A DNA stretch of 45,000 nt from a bacterium (GCA_029100545.1 JAQXPH010000011.1:1-45000); one strand, 5' to 3'; positions 17,012-24,889 are shown, counted from the stretch's first letter. Notes: generated by a model from the sequence alone, not told the origin. A program made the numbers and translations.

Positions 17012-17563
17012 GTGTCTAACTTTAAAGAAATAATTACAAAGGCTATAATTGGAAAATGTAAGAAAAAAATTACAAGCAATTATGAAATAGAATGTGAAGA
17101 AAAGCCTAATACTATATTAGGATGTTGGGTTATAAATCACTCTTTTAGGGGAGTAAATAATTTAGGTAAAGTAAACATTAATGGTTCTTTTGATGTAAAT
17201 GTTTGGTATTCATATGATAATGATACTAAAACAGCAGTATGTACGAGAAAATTTACATATTCAGATGTAATTAATGTACCTTTAAAAGAAAATACAAAAT
17301 TAACAAATAGTAGTGAAATAATTGTTAATGCTCTAAAACAGCCTACTGTTACAGATGTAAAAATAAAAAATGGCTTAGTTGATTTAAAAATAGAAAAAGA
17401 ATTAGGTGTAGAAGTAATTGATAACACTACAATTAAAGTTGCTATTGAAGATGATGCTGATGAATATGAAGAAATATATGATAACGAAAATGAAAATGAG
17501 TTAAATATAAATGTAGATGATTTAGATGATAATTATTTAGAAACGTCAACAAATAATGGTTGA
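17012..17563 (+). CDS. cotE: Outer spore coat morphogenetic protein CotE
   Basis: A 183-residue homologue of CotE. The N-terminus FKEIITKAIIGK, the segment ILGCWVINH, the highly typical DVNVWYSYDNDTKTAV and the late LKQPTVTDV correspond to B. subtilis CotE, and the C-terminal 40 residues are strongly acidic (Asp/Glu-rich), also a CotE trait. CotE is made in the mother cell, forms a ring around the forespore and anchors the outer coat. Start is GTG behind GGAAGGTGAT. It is followed directly by rpsP, whose promoter overlaps the cotE stop codon. Its presence indicates a Bacillus-like coat in this lineage. Confidence 0.9.
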   Translation: MSNFKEIITKAIIGKCKKKITSNYEIECEEKPNTILGCWVINHSFRGVNNLGKVNINGSFDVNVWYSYDNDTKTAVCTRKFTYSDVINVPLKENTKLTNSSEIIVNALKQPTVTDVKIKNGLVDLKIEKELGVEVIDNTTIKVAIEDDADEYEEIYDNENENELNINVDDLDDNYLETSTNNG

Positions 17564-17588
17564 CAGTTAAAATATTTTATGTTATATT
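17560..17588 (+). promoter_or_regulatory. Sigma-A promoter of rpsP-khpA
   Basis: TTGACA (17560-17565), 17 bases, TATATT (17583-17588). The -35 contains the TGA stop of cotE, so the ribosomal gene has its own vegetative promoter separate from the sporulation gene upstream. Confidence 0.75.
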
Positions 17589-17614
17589 AACTTTGAAATT
17601 TGAAAGGAGTAATT

Positions 17615-17911
17615 ATGGCAGTAAAATTAAGACTAAAAAGAATGGGTGGAAAACAAAAACCATTTTATCGTATAGTTGCGGCTGATAGTCGTAGCCCTAG
17701 AGATGGACGTTTTATCGAAACAGTAGGAACTTATAATCCAATTAAAGGAAAAGAAGTAGTTACTATTGATGAAGAAAAAGCATTACGTTGGCTTAATAAT
17801 GGGGCAATACCTACTGAAACAGTAAGAAATATATTTTCTATGCAAGGCATTATGAAAAAATATGCAGATAGTAAAGTTAAAACTTCAAAGAAAAATGTAA
17901 AGAAGGATTAA
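17615..17911 (+). CDS. rpsP: 30S ribosomal protein bS16
   Basis: A 98-residue bS16: [32 protein letters not shown] and VGTYNP are the family signatures, ending in a short lysine-rich tail. The true start is the ATG at 17615, six bases after AAGGAG; an upstream in-frame TTG lies within the ribosome site. The protein binds 16S rRNA in the 30S body and aids assembly. It is cotranscribed with khpA, the ancient bS16-KH arrangement. Confidence 0.97.
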   Translation: MAVKLRLKRMGGKQKPFYRIVAADSRSPRDGRFIETVGTYNPIKGKEVVTIDEEKALRWLNNGAIPTETVRNIFSMQGIMKKYADSKVKTSKKNVKKD

Positions 17912-17913
17912 TT

Positions 17914-18159
17914 ATGGACATAAAAGAATATACTTCATTTTTAGTTAAAAGTATTACAAATAATCCAGATATGGTTAAAGTTGAAATATTTGAAAGTGAA
18001 GGGGAAGATCCAATTATTGAAATTATAGTTCATCACGATGATTATGGCACAGTAATAGGAAAAGGTGGCAAAATGGCTACTTCTTTAAAAACTATAATAC
18101 AAGCTTATGCATTTTTAAATAATATGCCTAAAGTAAAAATCAATATTGATTCATTTTAA
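17914..18159 (+). CDS. khpA: KH-domain RNA-binding protein KhpA
   Basis: An 81-residue single-KH protein with the GxxG loop in VIGKGGKMATSLKTII. It matches KhpA/YlqC, which forms a dimer with KhpB and binds many RNAs, affecting cell size and division in Gram-positive bacteria. It begins two bases after the rpsP stop, behind AAGGATTAATT. Normally rimM and trmD follow; here a terminator ends the unit and the next genes are on the other strand. Confidence 0.92.
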   Translation: MDIKEYTSFLVKSITNNPDMVKVEIFESEGEDPIIEIIVHHDDYGTVIGKGGKMATSLKTIIQAYAFLNNMPKVKINIDSF

Positions 18160-18187
18160 AAAAAATACTTTAAAAAAAGTATTTTTT
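18160..18187. terminator. Bidirectional terminator after khpA
   Basis: AAAAAATACTTT and AAAGTATTTTTT form a twelve-pair stem around AAAA. T-runs on both strands serve khpA and the convergent 73-codon gene. Confidence 0.75.
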
Positions 18188-18407
18188 ATTTGTGATGTTT
18201 TTCATTAAATAATTGAAAGGCTTCATTTAATTCACTATAATTAAGCTCCTCTAAAAAAAATTCATCACCATCTGCGGCTTTATATATTTTAAAATCATCA
18301 GGATTTTCCTCGTTTCCATAGTAATAATATGTATTAGTTTTACCTTTAATATTTTCGATTTCAAAATACTCTTTACCATTAATATTTATAACATTTAATT
18401 CAACCAT
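18186..18407 (-). CDS. Small acidic protein, DUF1292-like
   Basis: Seventy-three residues, acidic and soluble, with a predicted beta-strand start (VININGKEYFEIENI) and an EEL...AFQLF end. Composition and pattern resemble DUF1292 (YrzB-like) proteins of Firmicutes, function unknown, but the match is by eye and weak. It is the last gene of a minus-strand set after sigK and the 280-residue membrane protein, nine bases behind the latter, with AAGGAGT as ribosome site. Confidence 0.5.
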   Translation of the reverse strand: MVELNVININGKEYFEIENIKGKTNTYYYYGNEENPDDFKIYKAADGDEFFLEELNYSELNEAFQLFNEKHHK

Positions 18408-18416
18408 TTTAACTCC

Positions 18417-19259
18417 TTATCTATTATAATTTAAACTTTCATATGTTAAAACATAATCAAGTTTTTCACTAAATGATGAACTAGTACTTAATGAATCCAT
18501 ATAATTTGATGGAATAAGTGATGATAAACAAATTACTGCTTCTTCATTTGTATAGCCTTGTGATATAAGTACTTCATATAATGAATTTAAACTTTCTGTA
18601 GTTATTTCTTGGTAATCCGGATTAACACTTCCATATAATTTATTATGGTCATTTATTGCTACATAAGTTTTACCATGTTCAACATCATTTTTTATATAAC
18701 AATGTTCAGAAGTTAAAACATCATAAGTATTATGCGATATTTTATCTATGTTTATTGCATATTTTACACTAACAGCACTAATTGCACTCATTGCCGCTAA
18801 AACACTTGCAATAGCGACTTTTTTCATCGTTTTTCTTCTTTGAATAGTTTTTTGAATTTTTTCTCTTCTTGCTTCAGTAGTTCTATCTAAATGGTGTATT
18901 TCAACAACTTCAGTACTACTTTCATATTTTCCTAGGGTATTTAATGAATATTTTCTAACAATTTCATCAAGTTCATCTTTACGGATTTGTGTTTTACCAA
19001 CATAACCTTTTTTTACTTGCTCATTATGTAAATTTACAATATCCGTAAATACATCATTAACATCTTCTTTTGGAATAACTGAAGTAATTTTTTGTACATC
19101 ATTAACATTTTCAATTTTACCATCTTTAATATGCAAAGTTTGATTTTTATTAACTACTCCAATACTTCCACGAGGAGCTACAAAACCATATAAAATTCCA
19201 CTAAGTTCTTTTTTACTTAAAATTTCTCCAGTTTCTACATAATAGAATATTGTTTCCAT
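18417..19259 (-). CDS. Single-pass membrane protein of unknown function, downstream of sigK
   Basis: A 280-residue protein that I do not recognise. Residues 1-140 are soluble (beta-rich at first, then charged and helical, ending in the basic EARREKIQKTIQRRK); residues about 146-168 form one Ala/Ser-rich membrane helix; residues 169-280 are polar with two cysteines. The basic stretch before the helix predicts an N-terminal part inside and a C-terminal part outside. It lies 48 bases downstream of sigK on the same strand, with AGGTG before ATG. Context suggests, but does not show, a mother-cell role. Confidence 0.55.
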   Translation of the reverse strand: METIFYYVETGEILSKKELSGILYGFVAPRGSIGVVNKNQTLHIKDGKIENVNDVQKITSVIPKEDVNDVFTDIVNLHNEQVKKGYVGKTQIRKDELDEIVRKYSLNTLGKYESSTEVVEIHHLDRTTEARREKIQKTIQRRKTMKKVAIASVLAAMSAISAVSVKYAINIDKISHNTYDVLTSEHCYIKNDVEHGKTYVAINDHNKLYGSVNPDYQEITTESLNSLYEVLISQGYTNEEAVICLSSLIPSNYMDSLSTSSSFSEKLDYVLTYESLNYNR

Positions 19260-19307
19260 ATTTTCACCTACTATAAAAAGTATAGCATTATTATTCTATT
19301 AAATCAA

Positions 19308-20003
19308 TTATAAAGTCTTTTTGCTTTTTATAAATTCTTTTAATATTTTAGTTAATGCTCTTTTTTCAATACGCGATACGTAGCTTCTTGAAATATTTAG
19401 TTCTTTAGCAATTTCTTTTTGGGTTTTTTCCTTTTCATTATTTAAACCATATCTTTTAATAATAATCTCTTTTTCTCTAGAATTTAATTTTAGTAAATAT
19501 TTTTTTAAAAGATTAATATTATCTTTTTTAGTTAAATAGTCAATAATATCAATTTCTTTATCTTGAATTACGTCAATTAAACTAACTTCATTTCCTTCTT
19601 TATCATATCCAATTGAATCTGATAAGTATACATCATTATTACTTTTTTTATTTCCCCGAAAATACATTAAAATCTCATTTTGAATACATCTAGCAGCATA
19701 TGTAGTAATTTTAGTTTTTTTATTATCTTTATAAGTATCAATCCCTTTAATTAAACCTATTGTTCCAATAGAAATTAAATCATCTGTCATATTTTCTTTT
19801 GTATCAAATTTTTTTACAATATGAGCAACAAGTCTTAAGTTATGTTCAATAAGTTTATTTCTTGCATCATTATTACCTTCGAGCATCAATTTAACATATT
19901 TTTCTTCATCTTCAGGACTTAAAGGTTCCAAAAAAACATTATTTGAATAACTTCCTGTAAAAAATAACATATCTTTAATGATATTTATAAGTTGTATTAA
20001 CAT
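19308..20003 (-). CDS. sigK: RNA polymerase sporulation sigma factor SigK (pro-SigK)
   Basis: A 231-residue sigma-70 family factor closely like B. subtilis SigK: PLSPEDEEKYVKLM, the region-2 block LIEHNLRLVAHIVKKF, DLISIGTIGLIKGI and TYAARCIQNEILM, and the region-4 block EKTQKEIAKELNISRSYVSRIEKRA. SigK drives late mother-cell genes such as coat genes. A hydrophobic N-terminal pro-sequence (residues 1 to about 18) precedes SYSNNVF, aligning with the B. subtilis processing site, so the factor is probably membrane-held until cleaved by a SpoIVFB-type protease. The gene is continuous: no skin-like element interrupts it. The start has GGAAGTG upstream. Confidence 0.93.
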   Translation of the reverse strand: MLIQLINIIKDMLFFTGSYSNNVFLEPLSPEDEEKYVKLMLEGNNDARNKLIEHNLRLVAHIVKKFDTKENMTDDLISIGTIGLIKGIDTYKDNKKTKITTYAARCIQNEILMYFRGNKKSNNDVYLSDSIGYDKEGNEVSLIDVIQDKEIDIIDYLTKKDNINLLKKYLLKLNSREKEIIIKRYGLNNEKEKTQKEIAKELNISRSYVSRIEKRALTKILKEFIKSKKTL

Positions 20004-20028
20004 TTTTCACTTCCTATAGTAAATTATA

Positions 20029-20057
20029 TCGATAAATAAAAAACTATATGCTATAAT
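20029..20057 (+). promoter_or_regulatory. Promoter of the RNHCP gene, probably giving a leaderless transcript
   Basis: TCGATA (20029-20034), 17 bases, TATAAT (20052-20057) preceded by TGC. Only six bases separate the -10 from the ATG at 20064, which is where transcription would begin. No ribosome site exists. Confidence 0.6.
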
Positions 20058-20063
20058 TATTTT

Positions 20064-20369
20064 ATGAAAAAAAAATTTACAATGATTGATGAAAAATTTA
20101 TATGTGATAATTGTCATAATAATGTAGATATTTTAGGTTATACAGCAAGAGATCATTGCCCAAATTGTCTTTATAGTAAACATGTAGATATTTTTCCAGG
20201 CGATAGAGAAAATGAATGTAAAGGATTATTAAAACCTATTGGGATAGAAAAATTTAAAGATACTTATAAAATAATTTATAAGTGTCAAAAATGTGGAGAA
20301 ATAAAGAAAAATATTATGGCAAAAGATGATAATTTTGAGTTAATAATTGAACTTTCTAAAAATAATTAG
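20064..20369 (+). CDS. RNHCP-domain zinc-ribbon protein
   Basis: A 101-residue protein of the RNHCP family: FICDNCHNNV, ARDHCPNCLYSKHVD (the eponymous motif with D for N), FPGDREN and a second CxxC pair in YKCQKCGE. Four Cys pairs or Cys-His pairs suggest a bound zinc. Function is unknown in the family. It is divergent from sigK. No Shine-Dalgarno sequence precedes the ATG and the -10 box is six bases away, so a leaderless message is likely. The end lies 65 bases before the DUF975 gene. Confidence 0.8.
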   Translation: MKKKFTMIDEKFICDNCHNNVDILGYTARDHCPNCLYSKHVDIFPGDRENECKGLLKPIGIEKFKDTYKIIYKCQKCGEIKKNIMAKDDNFELIIELSKNN

Positions 20370-20433
20370 AAATAAAAAATTATTCTTTTTTTTTTACAAA
20401 ATTTATATTATTATAATATCAAGAGGTGTATAT

Positions 20434-21045
20434 ATGAATAGGGTAGAAATAAAAAAATTTGCGAAAGAAAAAATTAAGGGACGTTTATGGGAATTTTGGA
20501 AAATACTTTTAGTAGCATTTGCAGCAACACTAGGTCTTGGATTTATTTTTGGATTATTTTTTCTTAATTCTAAAACTGATTTTATTGGATATTTGTTAGA
20601 TATTTTATTATTACCATTAGGTATTGGAATAGTAAGCTTTTTAATTAGTTTTATTAACAATGAAAACTTTACTATAAATGATTTATTTAATCATTATAAA
20701 AATTTTTTGAAGGTTACTGGCACACTTTTACTTGAGAGTATTATTGTTTGCTTAGGTTTCATATTATTAATTGTTCCTGGTATTTATCTTGCTTTTTCTT
20801 ATTTGTTAGTTCCATATTTACTTGCTCAAAGAGATGATTTAAGTATTACTGATACTTTACGTTTAAGCAGAAAAATGATGAATGGTCATAAAATTGATGC
20901 ATTTGTATTAGGTTTAAGCTTTATAGGATGGGCAATTTTAGGAACATTTACATTAGGATTATTATATATATGGCTTTATCCTTATATGATGACTACTTAT
21001 ACTAAATTTTGTTTAGATATAATTGAAAATTATAAAGAAGACTAA
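20434..21045 (+). CDS. DUF975-family integral membrane protein
   Basis: About 203 residues. The N-terminus RVEIKKFAKEKIKGRLWEFW and the IPGIY-like segment IVPGIYLAFSYLLVPYLLA followed by LRLSRKMMNGHK identify the DUF975 family, with about five membrane helices. Function unknown; family members are common in Firmicutes and often near cell-envelope genes. The start is the ATG at 20434 behind AGAGGTG; a longer in-frame extension upstream has no ribosome site. A terminator follows at once. Confidence 0.8.
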   Translation: MNRVEIKKFAKEKIKGRLWEFWKILLVAFAATLGLGFIFGLFFLNSKTDFIGYLLDILLLPLGIGIVSFLISFINNENFTINDLFNHYKNFLKVTGTLLLESIIVCLGFILLIVPGIYLAFSYLLVPYLLAQRDDLSITDTLRLSRKMMNGHKIDAFVLGLSFIGWAILGTFTLGLLYIWLYPYMMTTYTKFCLDIIENYKED

Positions 21046-21061
21046 AAAAAGTCTTTTTTTT
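21038..21061. terminator. Terminator after the DUF975 gene
   Basis: AAGACT and AGTCTT pair around a six-base A-rich loop, followed by eight T residues. The stem includes the last codons of the DUF975 gene and the T-run touches the 3' end of the convergent helicase gene. Confidence 0.75.
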
Positions 21062-22442
21062 AAAGCATTTTTTTAATTTCTTTAACAAAAATTGAAGGAT
21101 TTTCTTTGGGTACCATTAAAAAAGTTTTATATTTGCATCTTGTTAGAGCTACAAAGAAAACTCTTCTTTCTTCAGCATAAGGGAAGTTATCTACTTTACT
21201 ACTTACATACGAAAGAATTTTATGATTTTCAATTTTATTTTGAATACCTAAAGTTTTATTTGATACATTTAACACTATTACATAATCAGCTTCTAGTCCT
21301 TTTGCACTATGAATAGTTAAATACTTAAATTTTTTATCCTTATAAATTAATTCATCTTTATTTAATAAATAATCTTTATCAATATATTCATAAATATCTT
21401 TTTGATTTCTACCAAGTATTAATAAATCTTTATCATAAAGTTTTTCTATTAATTTTTTAAATTTAATTTTAGGTTTTAAATAATAAATTATTTCAATTGG
21501 ATTTTTTTTATTAAAATTTCCATGCATATTTTTATCAAGTTGATAAGGATTTTTATTAATAAAACTAGCGGTTATATCAATAAGTTCTTGACTAAATCGA
21601 TATGTATTTACAAGTTTTAATGTTTTAATATTACTAATATAATTATTTAAATTTAAAAAAATGAATAAATCACAACCTGAAAAATGATAAATACTTTGAG
21701 CATCATCTCCAACTGCTGTAAGAATAGCATTAGTATTATCTATTATTGTTTTTACTAGATTAAATCTAATAAGTGAAGTATCTTGAAATTCATCAATTAT
21801 AATGTGTTTAAATTCTTTATATTTATAATTTTTTTTTAATAATGTAGTAGCATAAATGATTAAATCATCAAAATCAAGTGAATTAGTACTATTTTTTTCT
21901 TCTTCATATATATAAAATATATCTAAAATTATTTTAATCAAATATTTATCATGATACTCAGTGATTATATTTTTTAAATCATTTATATTATGATTATTTG
22001 TTTTGTATAAATTAATAAAAGTTTTAATTAATTTTTTAAGTGAAATATATTCATTTTTATTTTTATTAAGACTAATAATATTTAAATATCTACATAATTT
22101 TTCTTTATCTTTAATAGTTTCTAAATATTCATCAATTATATAATCTAAAAGATTATCATCACAAATTTGATATTCAATATTATTATATTTTAAAATATCA
22201 ATTGCTAAACAATGAAAAGTTGTAATAAATAAATTATTTCCTAGTTTCTTTTTTAAGTCATCAACACTTTTATTTGTAAATGAGATAAGAAGTATTTCAC
22301 TTTCACTAACATCGTTATCTAATAAATTTAGGACTTTTTGCGAAATAGTTGTACTTTTTCCACTGCCAGGTCCCGCAATTACTAGGGTATGACTTTTTTC
22401 ATTTACTACTTTTAATTGGTATTCATCTAAGTTTGTTGACAT
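21060..22442 (-). CDS. UvrD/Rep-like superfamily 1 DNA helicase (short form)
   Basis: A 460-residue SF1A helicase, shorter than UvrD/PcrA (about 720). Motifs in order: Q-motif region NLDEYQLKVV, Walker A AGPGSGKST, motif Ia SFTNKSVDDL, DEFQDTS (motif II), VGDDAQSIYHFSG (III), NTYRFS (IV), TIHSAKGLEADYV (V) and FVALTRCK (VI). All ATPase motifs are intact; the 1B/2B insertions are reduced. It should be an ATP-dependent 3'-5' translocase in DNA repair or plasmid/phage-type roles. Start has AAAGGAAC upstream. It is divergent from the Nudix gene. Confidence 0.85.
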   Translation of the reverse strand: MSTNLDEYQLKVVNEKSHTLVIAGPGSGKSTTISQKVLNLLDNDVSESEILLISFTNKSVDDLKKKLGNNLFITTFHCLAIDILKYNNIEYQICDDNLLDYIIDEYLETIKDKEKLCRYLNIISLNKNKNEYISLKKLIKTFINLYKTNNHNINDLKNIITEYHDKYLIKIILDIFYIYEEEKNSTNSLDFDDLIIYATTLLKKNYKYKEFKHIIIDEFQDTSLIRFNLVKTIIDNTNAILTAVGDDAQSIYHFSGCDLFIFLNLNNYISNIKTLKLVNTYRFSQELIDITASFINKNPYQLDKNMHGNFNKKNPIEIIYYLKPKIKFKKLIEKLYDKDLLILGRNQKDIYEYIDKDYLLNKDELIYKDKKFKYLTIHSAKGLEADYVIVLNVSNKTLGIQNKIENHKILSYVSSKVDNFPYAEERRVFFVALTRCKYKTFLMVPKENPSIFVKEIKKML

Positions 22443-22474
22443 AAGGTTCCTTTCCTCATATCATGCATAAAATT

Positions 22475-22503
22475 AATATACCAAATTTACATTTTTATGT
22501 AAA
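22475..22503 (-). promoter_or_regulatory. Helicase promoter with a palindrome over its -35
   Basis: On the minus strand TTTACA (22498-22503), 17 bases, TATATT (22475-22480). The -35 is the outer part of a perfect inverted repeat, TTTACAT-N4-ATGTAAA (22486-22503), a possible operator site in this divergent intergenic region. Confidence 0.5.
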
Positions 22504-22564
22504 TAAACAATTGATAACTTTATTAAAAAATAAATTAATAGTATACTAAAATAGTGGTGTAAAG

Positions 22565-22990
22565 ATGAATAAAATAAAAAAAGTAGTAGGTGTAGCTTTT
22601 ATTGAAAATGGAAAATTATTAATTGTAAAAAGCGTAAGAAGTAGTAAAAGTAATATATGGACTTTAATAGGCGGTGGAGTTGAAAGTGGTGAAACAGAAG
22701 TAGAAGCTGCTATTAGGGAAGTAAAAGAAGAGTTTCATAATGGTTTTGAAATATATGAAGAAGATTTAAAACCAGTATTTTGTTTTAAAGAATGTGCCGC
22801 TAGTGATCCAGAACTTGATATAATAATGACAATATTTTTATGTAATAAAAAAATTGACCAAGCATTATTTAGAAATGAAGAAATACTAGAATATCATTTT
22901 TATAAATTAGGGGAAGTTAAATATAATTTATCATCAGCAATTAGAGATCATTTTTTGCCTTTTGCTATTTCTGAAGGACTTTTATATTAA
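22565..22990 (+). CDS. Nudix hydrolase
   Basis: A 141-residue Nudix-fold protein. The Nudix box runs from GGGVESGE through REVKEEF, with the metal-binding REVKEE intact at residues 51-56; the Gly normally following EEx is His58, which is tolerated in some members. The substrate would be a nucleoside diphosphate derivative; specificity cannot be read from the sequence. Start ATG follows AGTGGTG. TATACT lies at 22542-22547. It is monocistronic, divergent from a DNA helicase. Confidence 0.88.
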   Translation: MNKIKKVVGVAFIENGKLLIVKSVRSSKSNIWTLIGGGVESGETEVEAAIREVKEEFHNGFEIYEEDLKPVFCFKECAASDPELDIIMTIFLCNKKIDQALFRNEEILEYHFYKLGEVKYNLSSAIRDHFLPFAISEGLLY

Positions 22991-23016
22991 AAAAATAAAA
23001 AATAATATTTTTTTAC

Positions 23017-23045
23017 TTGCAAGAGTTCATTTTATATAGTATAAT
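23017..23045 (+). promoter_or_regulatory. Promoter of the tRNA-Val/tRNA-Thr unit
   Basis: TTGCAA (23017-23022), 17 bases, TATAAT (23040-23045), 28 bases before tRNA-Val. Confidence 0.75.
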
Positions 23046-23073
23046 CAATATTGTCAAACGAAAAAGGCATAAT

Positions 23074-23150
23074 GGGCGATTAGCTCAGTTGGTTAGAGCA
23101 TCTGCCTTACAAGCAGGGGGTCATAGGTTCGAGTCCTATATCGCCCACCA
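23074..23150 (+). tRNA. tRNA-Val (UAC)
   Basis: Acceptor GGGCGAT/ATCGCCC, D arm GCTC...GAGC, anticodon loop CTTACAA giving UAC, T arm AGGTTCGAGTCCT, encoded CCA. First of a two-tRNA unit. Confidence 0.97.
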
Positions 23151-23155
23151 TTTTT

Positions 23156-23231
23156 GCCGACATAGCGTAACTGGTAGCGCAACTGACTTGTAATCAGTAG
23201 GTTGGGGGTTCGACTCCCTCTGTCGGCACCA
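23156..23231 (+). tRNA. tRNA-Thr (UGU)
   Basis: Acceptor GCCGACA/TGTCGGC, anticodon loop CTTGTAA giving UGU, T arm GGGGGTTCGACTCCC, encoded CCA. Five bases after tRNA-Val and followed by a terminator. Confidence 0.96.
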
Positions 23232-23241
23232 TAAAAAAATT

Positions 23242-23269
23242 AATGACTTGTAATAAAAGTCATTTTTTT
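23242..23269 (+). terminator. Terminator of the tRNA-Val/tRNA-Thr unit
   Basis: AATGACTT and AAGTCATT pair around GTAATAA, followed by a run of seven T residues. Confidence 0.8.
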
Positions 23270-23322
23270 GTTTTTTATATAAAGAATATTTTGTATAATA
23301 ATATATAGGAAGGTAATTTAAA

Positions 23323-24504
23323 ATGAATAAAAAAATAACAATAGGTATATTTAATGATTCTTTTTTTCCAATGGCAGATGGTGTTACAATGGTTGTTGAT
23401 AATTATGCAATAAGGCTTACAAAATACGCTAATGTTATTGTATTTGTCCCTGAATACAGCAATAAAAAATTTAATGATAAAACCCTTTCATACAAAGTAG
23501 TACGTTGTAATTCTTTAAAAGTGCCATTTTTAGATTATTCTCTTGCAATTCCTAAATATGATAAACATTTTTCTAAAATATTAGATCAATATAAACTTGA
23601 TATTGTTCATGTTCATTCACCATTTACAATTGGAAAAGCAGGTTTAGATTATGCAAAAAAGCATGATATACCATGTGTTGCAACAATGCATAGTCAATTT
23701 AAATTAGATTTTTTAAGGGCAGTAAAATCAGAAAAAATAGCAACAATTTTAACTAATAGATTAATAAAATTATTTAATGAATGTGATGAGTGTTGGGCAG
23801 TAAATAGTGAGGTAGCAAGAATATATTATGAAGATTATCATTATAAACAAATGCCAAAAGTTATGAATAATGCTACAGAAATGCTTCCTGTTAATGATAA
23901 AAAAATTGCAGAAGATTATATTAATAAAAAGTATAATATTGAACCGAATGAAAAAGTTTTCTTGTTTGTTGGTAGAATTAATAAATTAAAAAATATATTT
24001 TTTATTGTAGATTCACTTAAAATATTAAAAGAAAAACATCCAAATTTTAATTTTAAAATGCTTTTCGTAGGCTCTGGTCAAGATGAAAAAAAATTAAAAA
24101 AATATATAAATGAAAATAATCTTCAAAAAAGTATAATTATGTGTGGTAAAATTACAGACAGAAAAATTTTAGCTTATTATTACCATCGAGCAGATTTGTT
24201 TTTATTTCCATCAGTATATGATGCATCATCAATAGTTCAAATAGAGGCAGCATCTCAAAAAACACCAACAATTTTTATTGAAAATACTGCTACAAGTGCA
24301 ACTGTAACTAATAATATTAATGGTTTTATATCAGCTCCTACAAAAGAGGATTTTTCTTCTAAAATATATGAAGTAATTAATGATAAAAAATTATATAATA
24401 AAGTTAAAGAAAATGCCTATAAAGATTTATATAAAACGTGGGATGATACTATAGAAAAAGTATATAATTCTTATATACAAATTATAAAAAATAAAAAAAA
24501 GTGA
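23323..24504 (+). CDS. GT4-family glycosyltransferase, likely diacylglycerol glucosyltransferase type
   Basis: A 393-residue GT-B glycosyltransferase. The N-terminal FNDSFFPMADGVTMVVDNYA and HVHSPFTIGKAGLDYA, then FLFVGRINKLKN and the nucleotide-sugar site SVYDASSIVQIEAAS place it in family GT4, closest in pattern to the Gram-positive enzymes that add glucose to diacylglycerol (anchor of lipoteichoic acid or membrane glycolipid). The acceptor is inferred from that similarity. GGAAGG precedes ATG. It sits alone between two tRNA clusters and ends with TGA. Confidence 0.8.
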   Translation: MNKKITIGIFNDSFFPMADGVTMVVDNYAIRLTKYANVIVFVPEYSNKKFNDKTLSYKVVRCNSLKVPFLDYSLAIPKYDKHFSKILDQYKLDIVHVHSPFTIGKAGLDYAKKHDIPCVATMHSQFKLDFLRAVKSEKIATILTNRLIKLFNECDECWAVNSEVARIYYEDYHYKQMPKVMNNATEMLPVNDKKIAEDYINKKYNIEPNEKVFLFVGRINKLKNIFFIVDSLKILKEKHPNFNFKMLFVGSGQDEKKLKKYINENNLQKSIIMCGKITDRKILAYYYHRADLFLFPSVYDASSIVQIEAASQKTPTIFIENTATSATVTNNINGFISAPTKEDFSSKIYEVINDKKLYNKVKENAYKDLYKTWDDTIEKVYNSYIQIIKNKKK

Positions 24505-24602
24505 CAAATTTATTAAAAAAGTGCAAAAAAAGTGTTCACAAAACATATTTTTTGTGATAAAATCAATTATGTCTTTCGAGAAAGAATATTTTCTTAGTGA
24601 CT

Positions 24603-24686
24603 GGAAGGATAGCGAAGTGGCCAAACGCGGCAGACTGTAAATCTGTTCCTTCGGGTTCGATGGTTCAAATCCATCTCCTTCCACCA
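24603..24686 (+). tRNA. tRNA-Tyr (GUA)
   Basis: Class II tRNA of 84 bases with a long variable arm; acceptor GGAAGGA/TCCTTCC, anticodon loop CTGTAAA giving GUA, T arm ATGGTTCAAATCCAT, encoded CCA. Confidence 0.97.
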
Positions 24687-24692
24687 TTTCAT

Positions 24693-24768
24693 TGCCTCGT
24701 AGCCAAGTGGCAAGGCATCAGACTTTGACTCTGACATTCCGATGGTTCGAATCCATCCGAGGCAGCCA
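24693..24768 (+). tRNA. tRNA-Gln (UUG)
   Basis: Acceptor TGCCTCG/CGAGGCA, anticodon loop CTTTGAC giving UUG, T arm ATGGTTCGAATCCAT, discriminator G, encoded CCA. Confidence 0.97.
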
Positions 24769-24778
24769 TTTCAATTAC

Positions 24779-24854
24779 GTCCTGTTAGCTCAGTCGGTAG
24801 AGCATTTGACTTTTAATCAAAGGGTCTGGAGTTCGAATCTCCAACAGGACACCA
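24779..24854 (+). tRNA. tRNA-Lys (UUU)
   Basis: Acceptor GTCCTGT/ACAGGAC, anticodon loop CTTTTAA giving UUU, T arm GGAGTTCGAATCTCC, encoded CCA. Last of the Tyr-Gln-Lys cluster. Confidence 0.97.
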
Positions 24855-24866
24855 AATTAGTTTATT

Positions 24867-24889
24867 ACCTTCGATAATGAAGGTTTTTT
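24867..24889 (+). terminator. Terminator of the tRNA-Tyr-Gln-Lys cluster
   Basis: ACCTTC and GAAGGT pair around GATAAT, followed by six T residues. Confidence 0.8.

Noticed and set aside
21092-21316. Plus-strand 74-codon frame inside the helicase gene
   Set aside because: Antisense to conserved helicase motifs V-VI; no promoter or ribosome site.
24427-24687. Minus-strand frame over the glycosyltransferase end and tRNA-Tyr
   Set aside because: Its N-terminal part (GDGFEPSN) is an antisense translation of tRNA-Tyr, a well-known false gene type.
24692-24877. Plus-strand frame through tRNA-Gln and tRNA-Lys
   Set aside because: Composed of translated tRNA sequence; such peptides are annotation artefacts.
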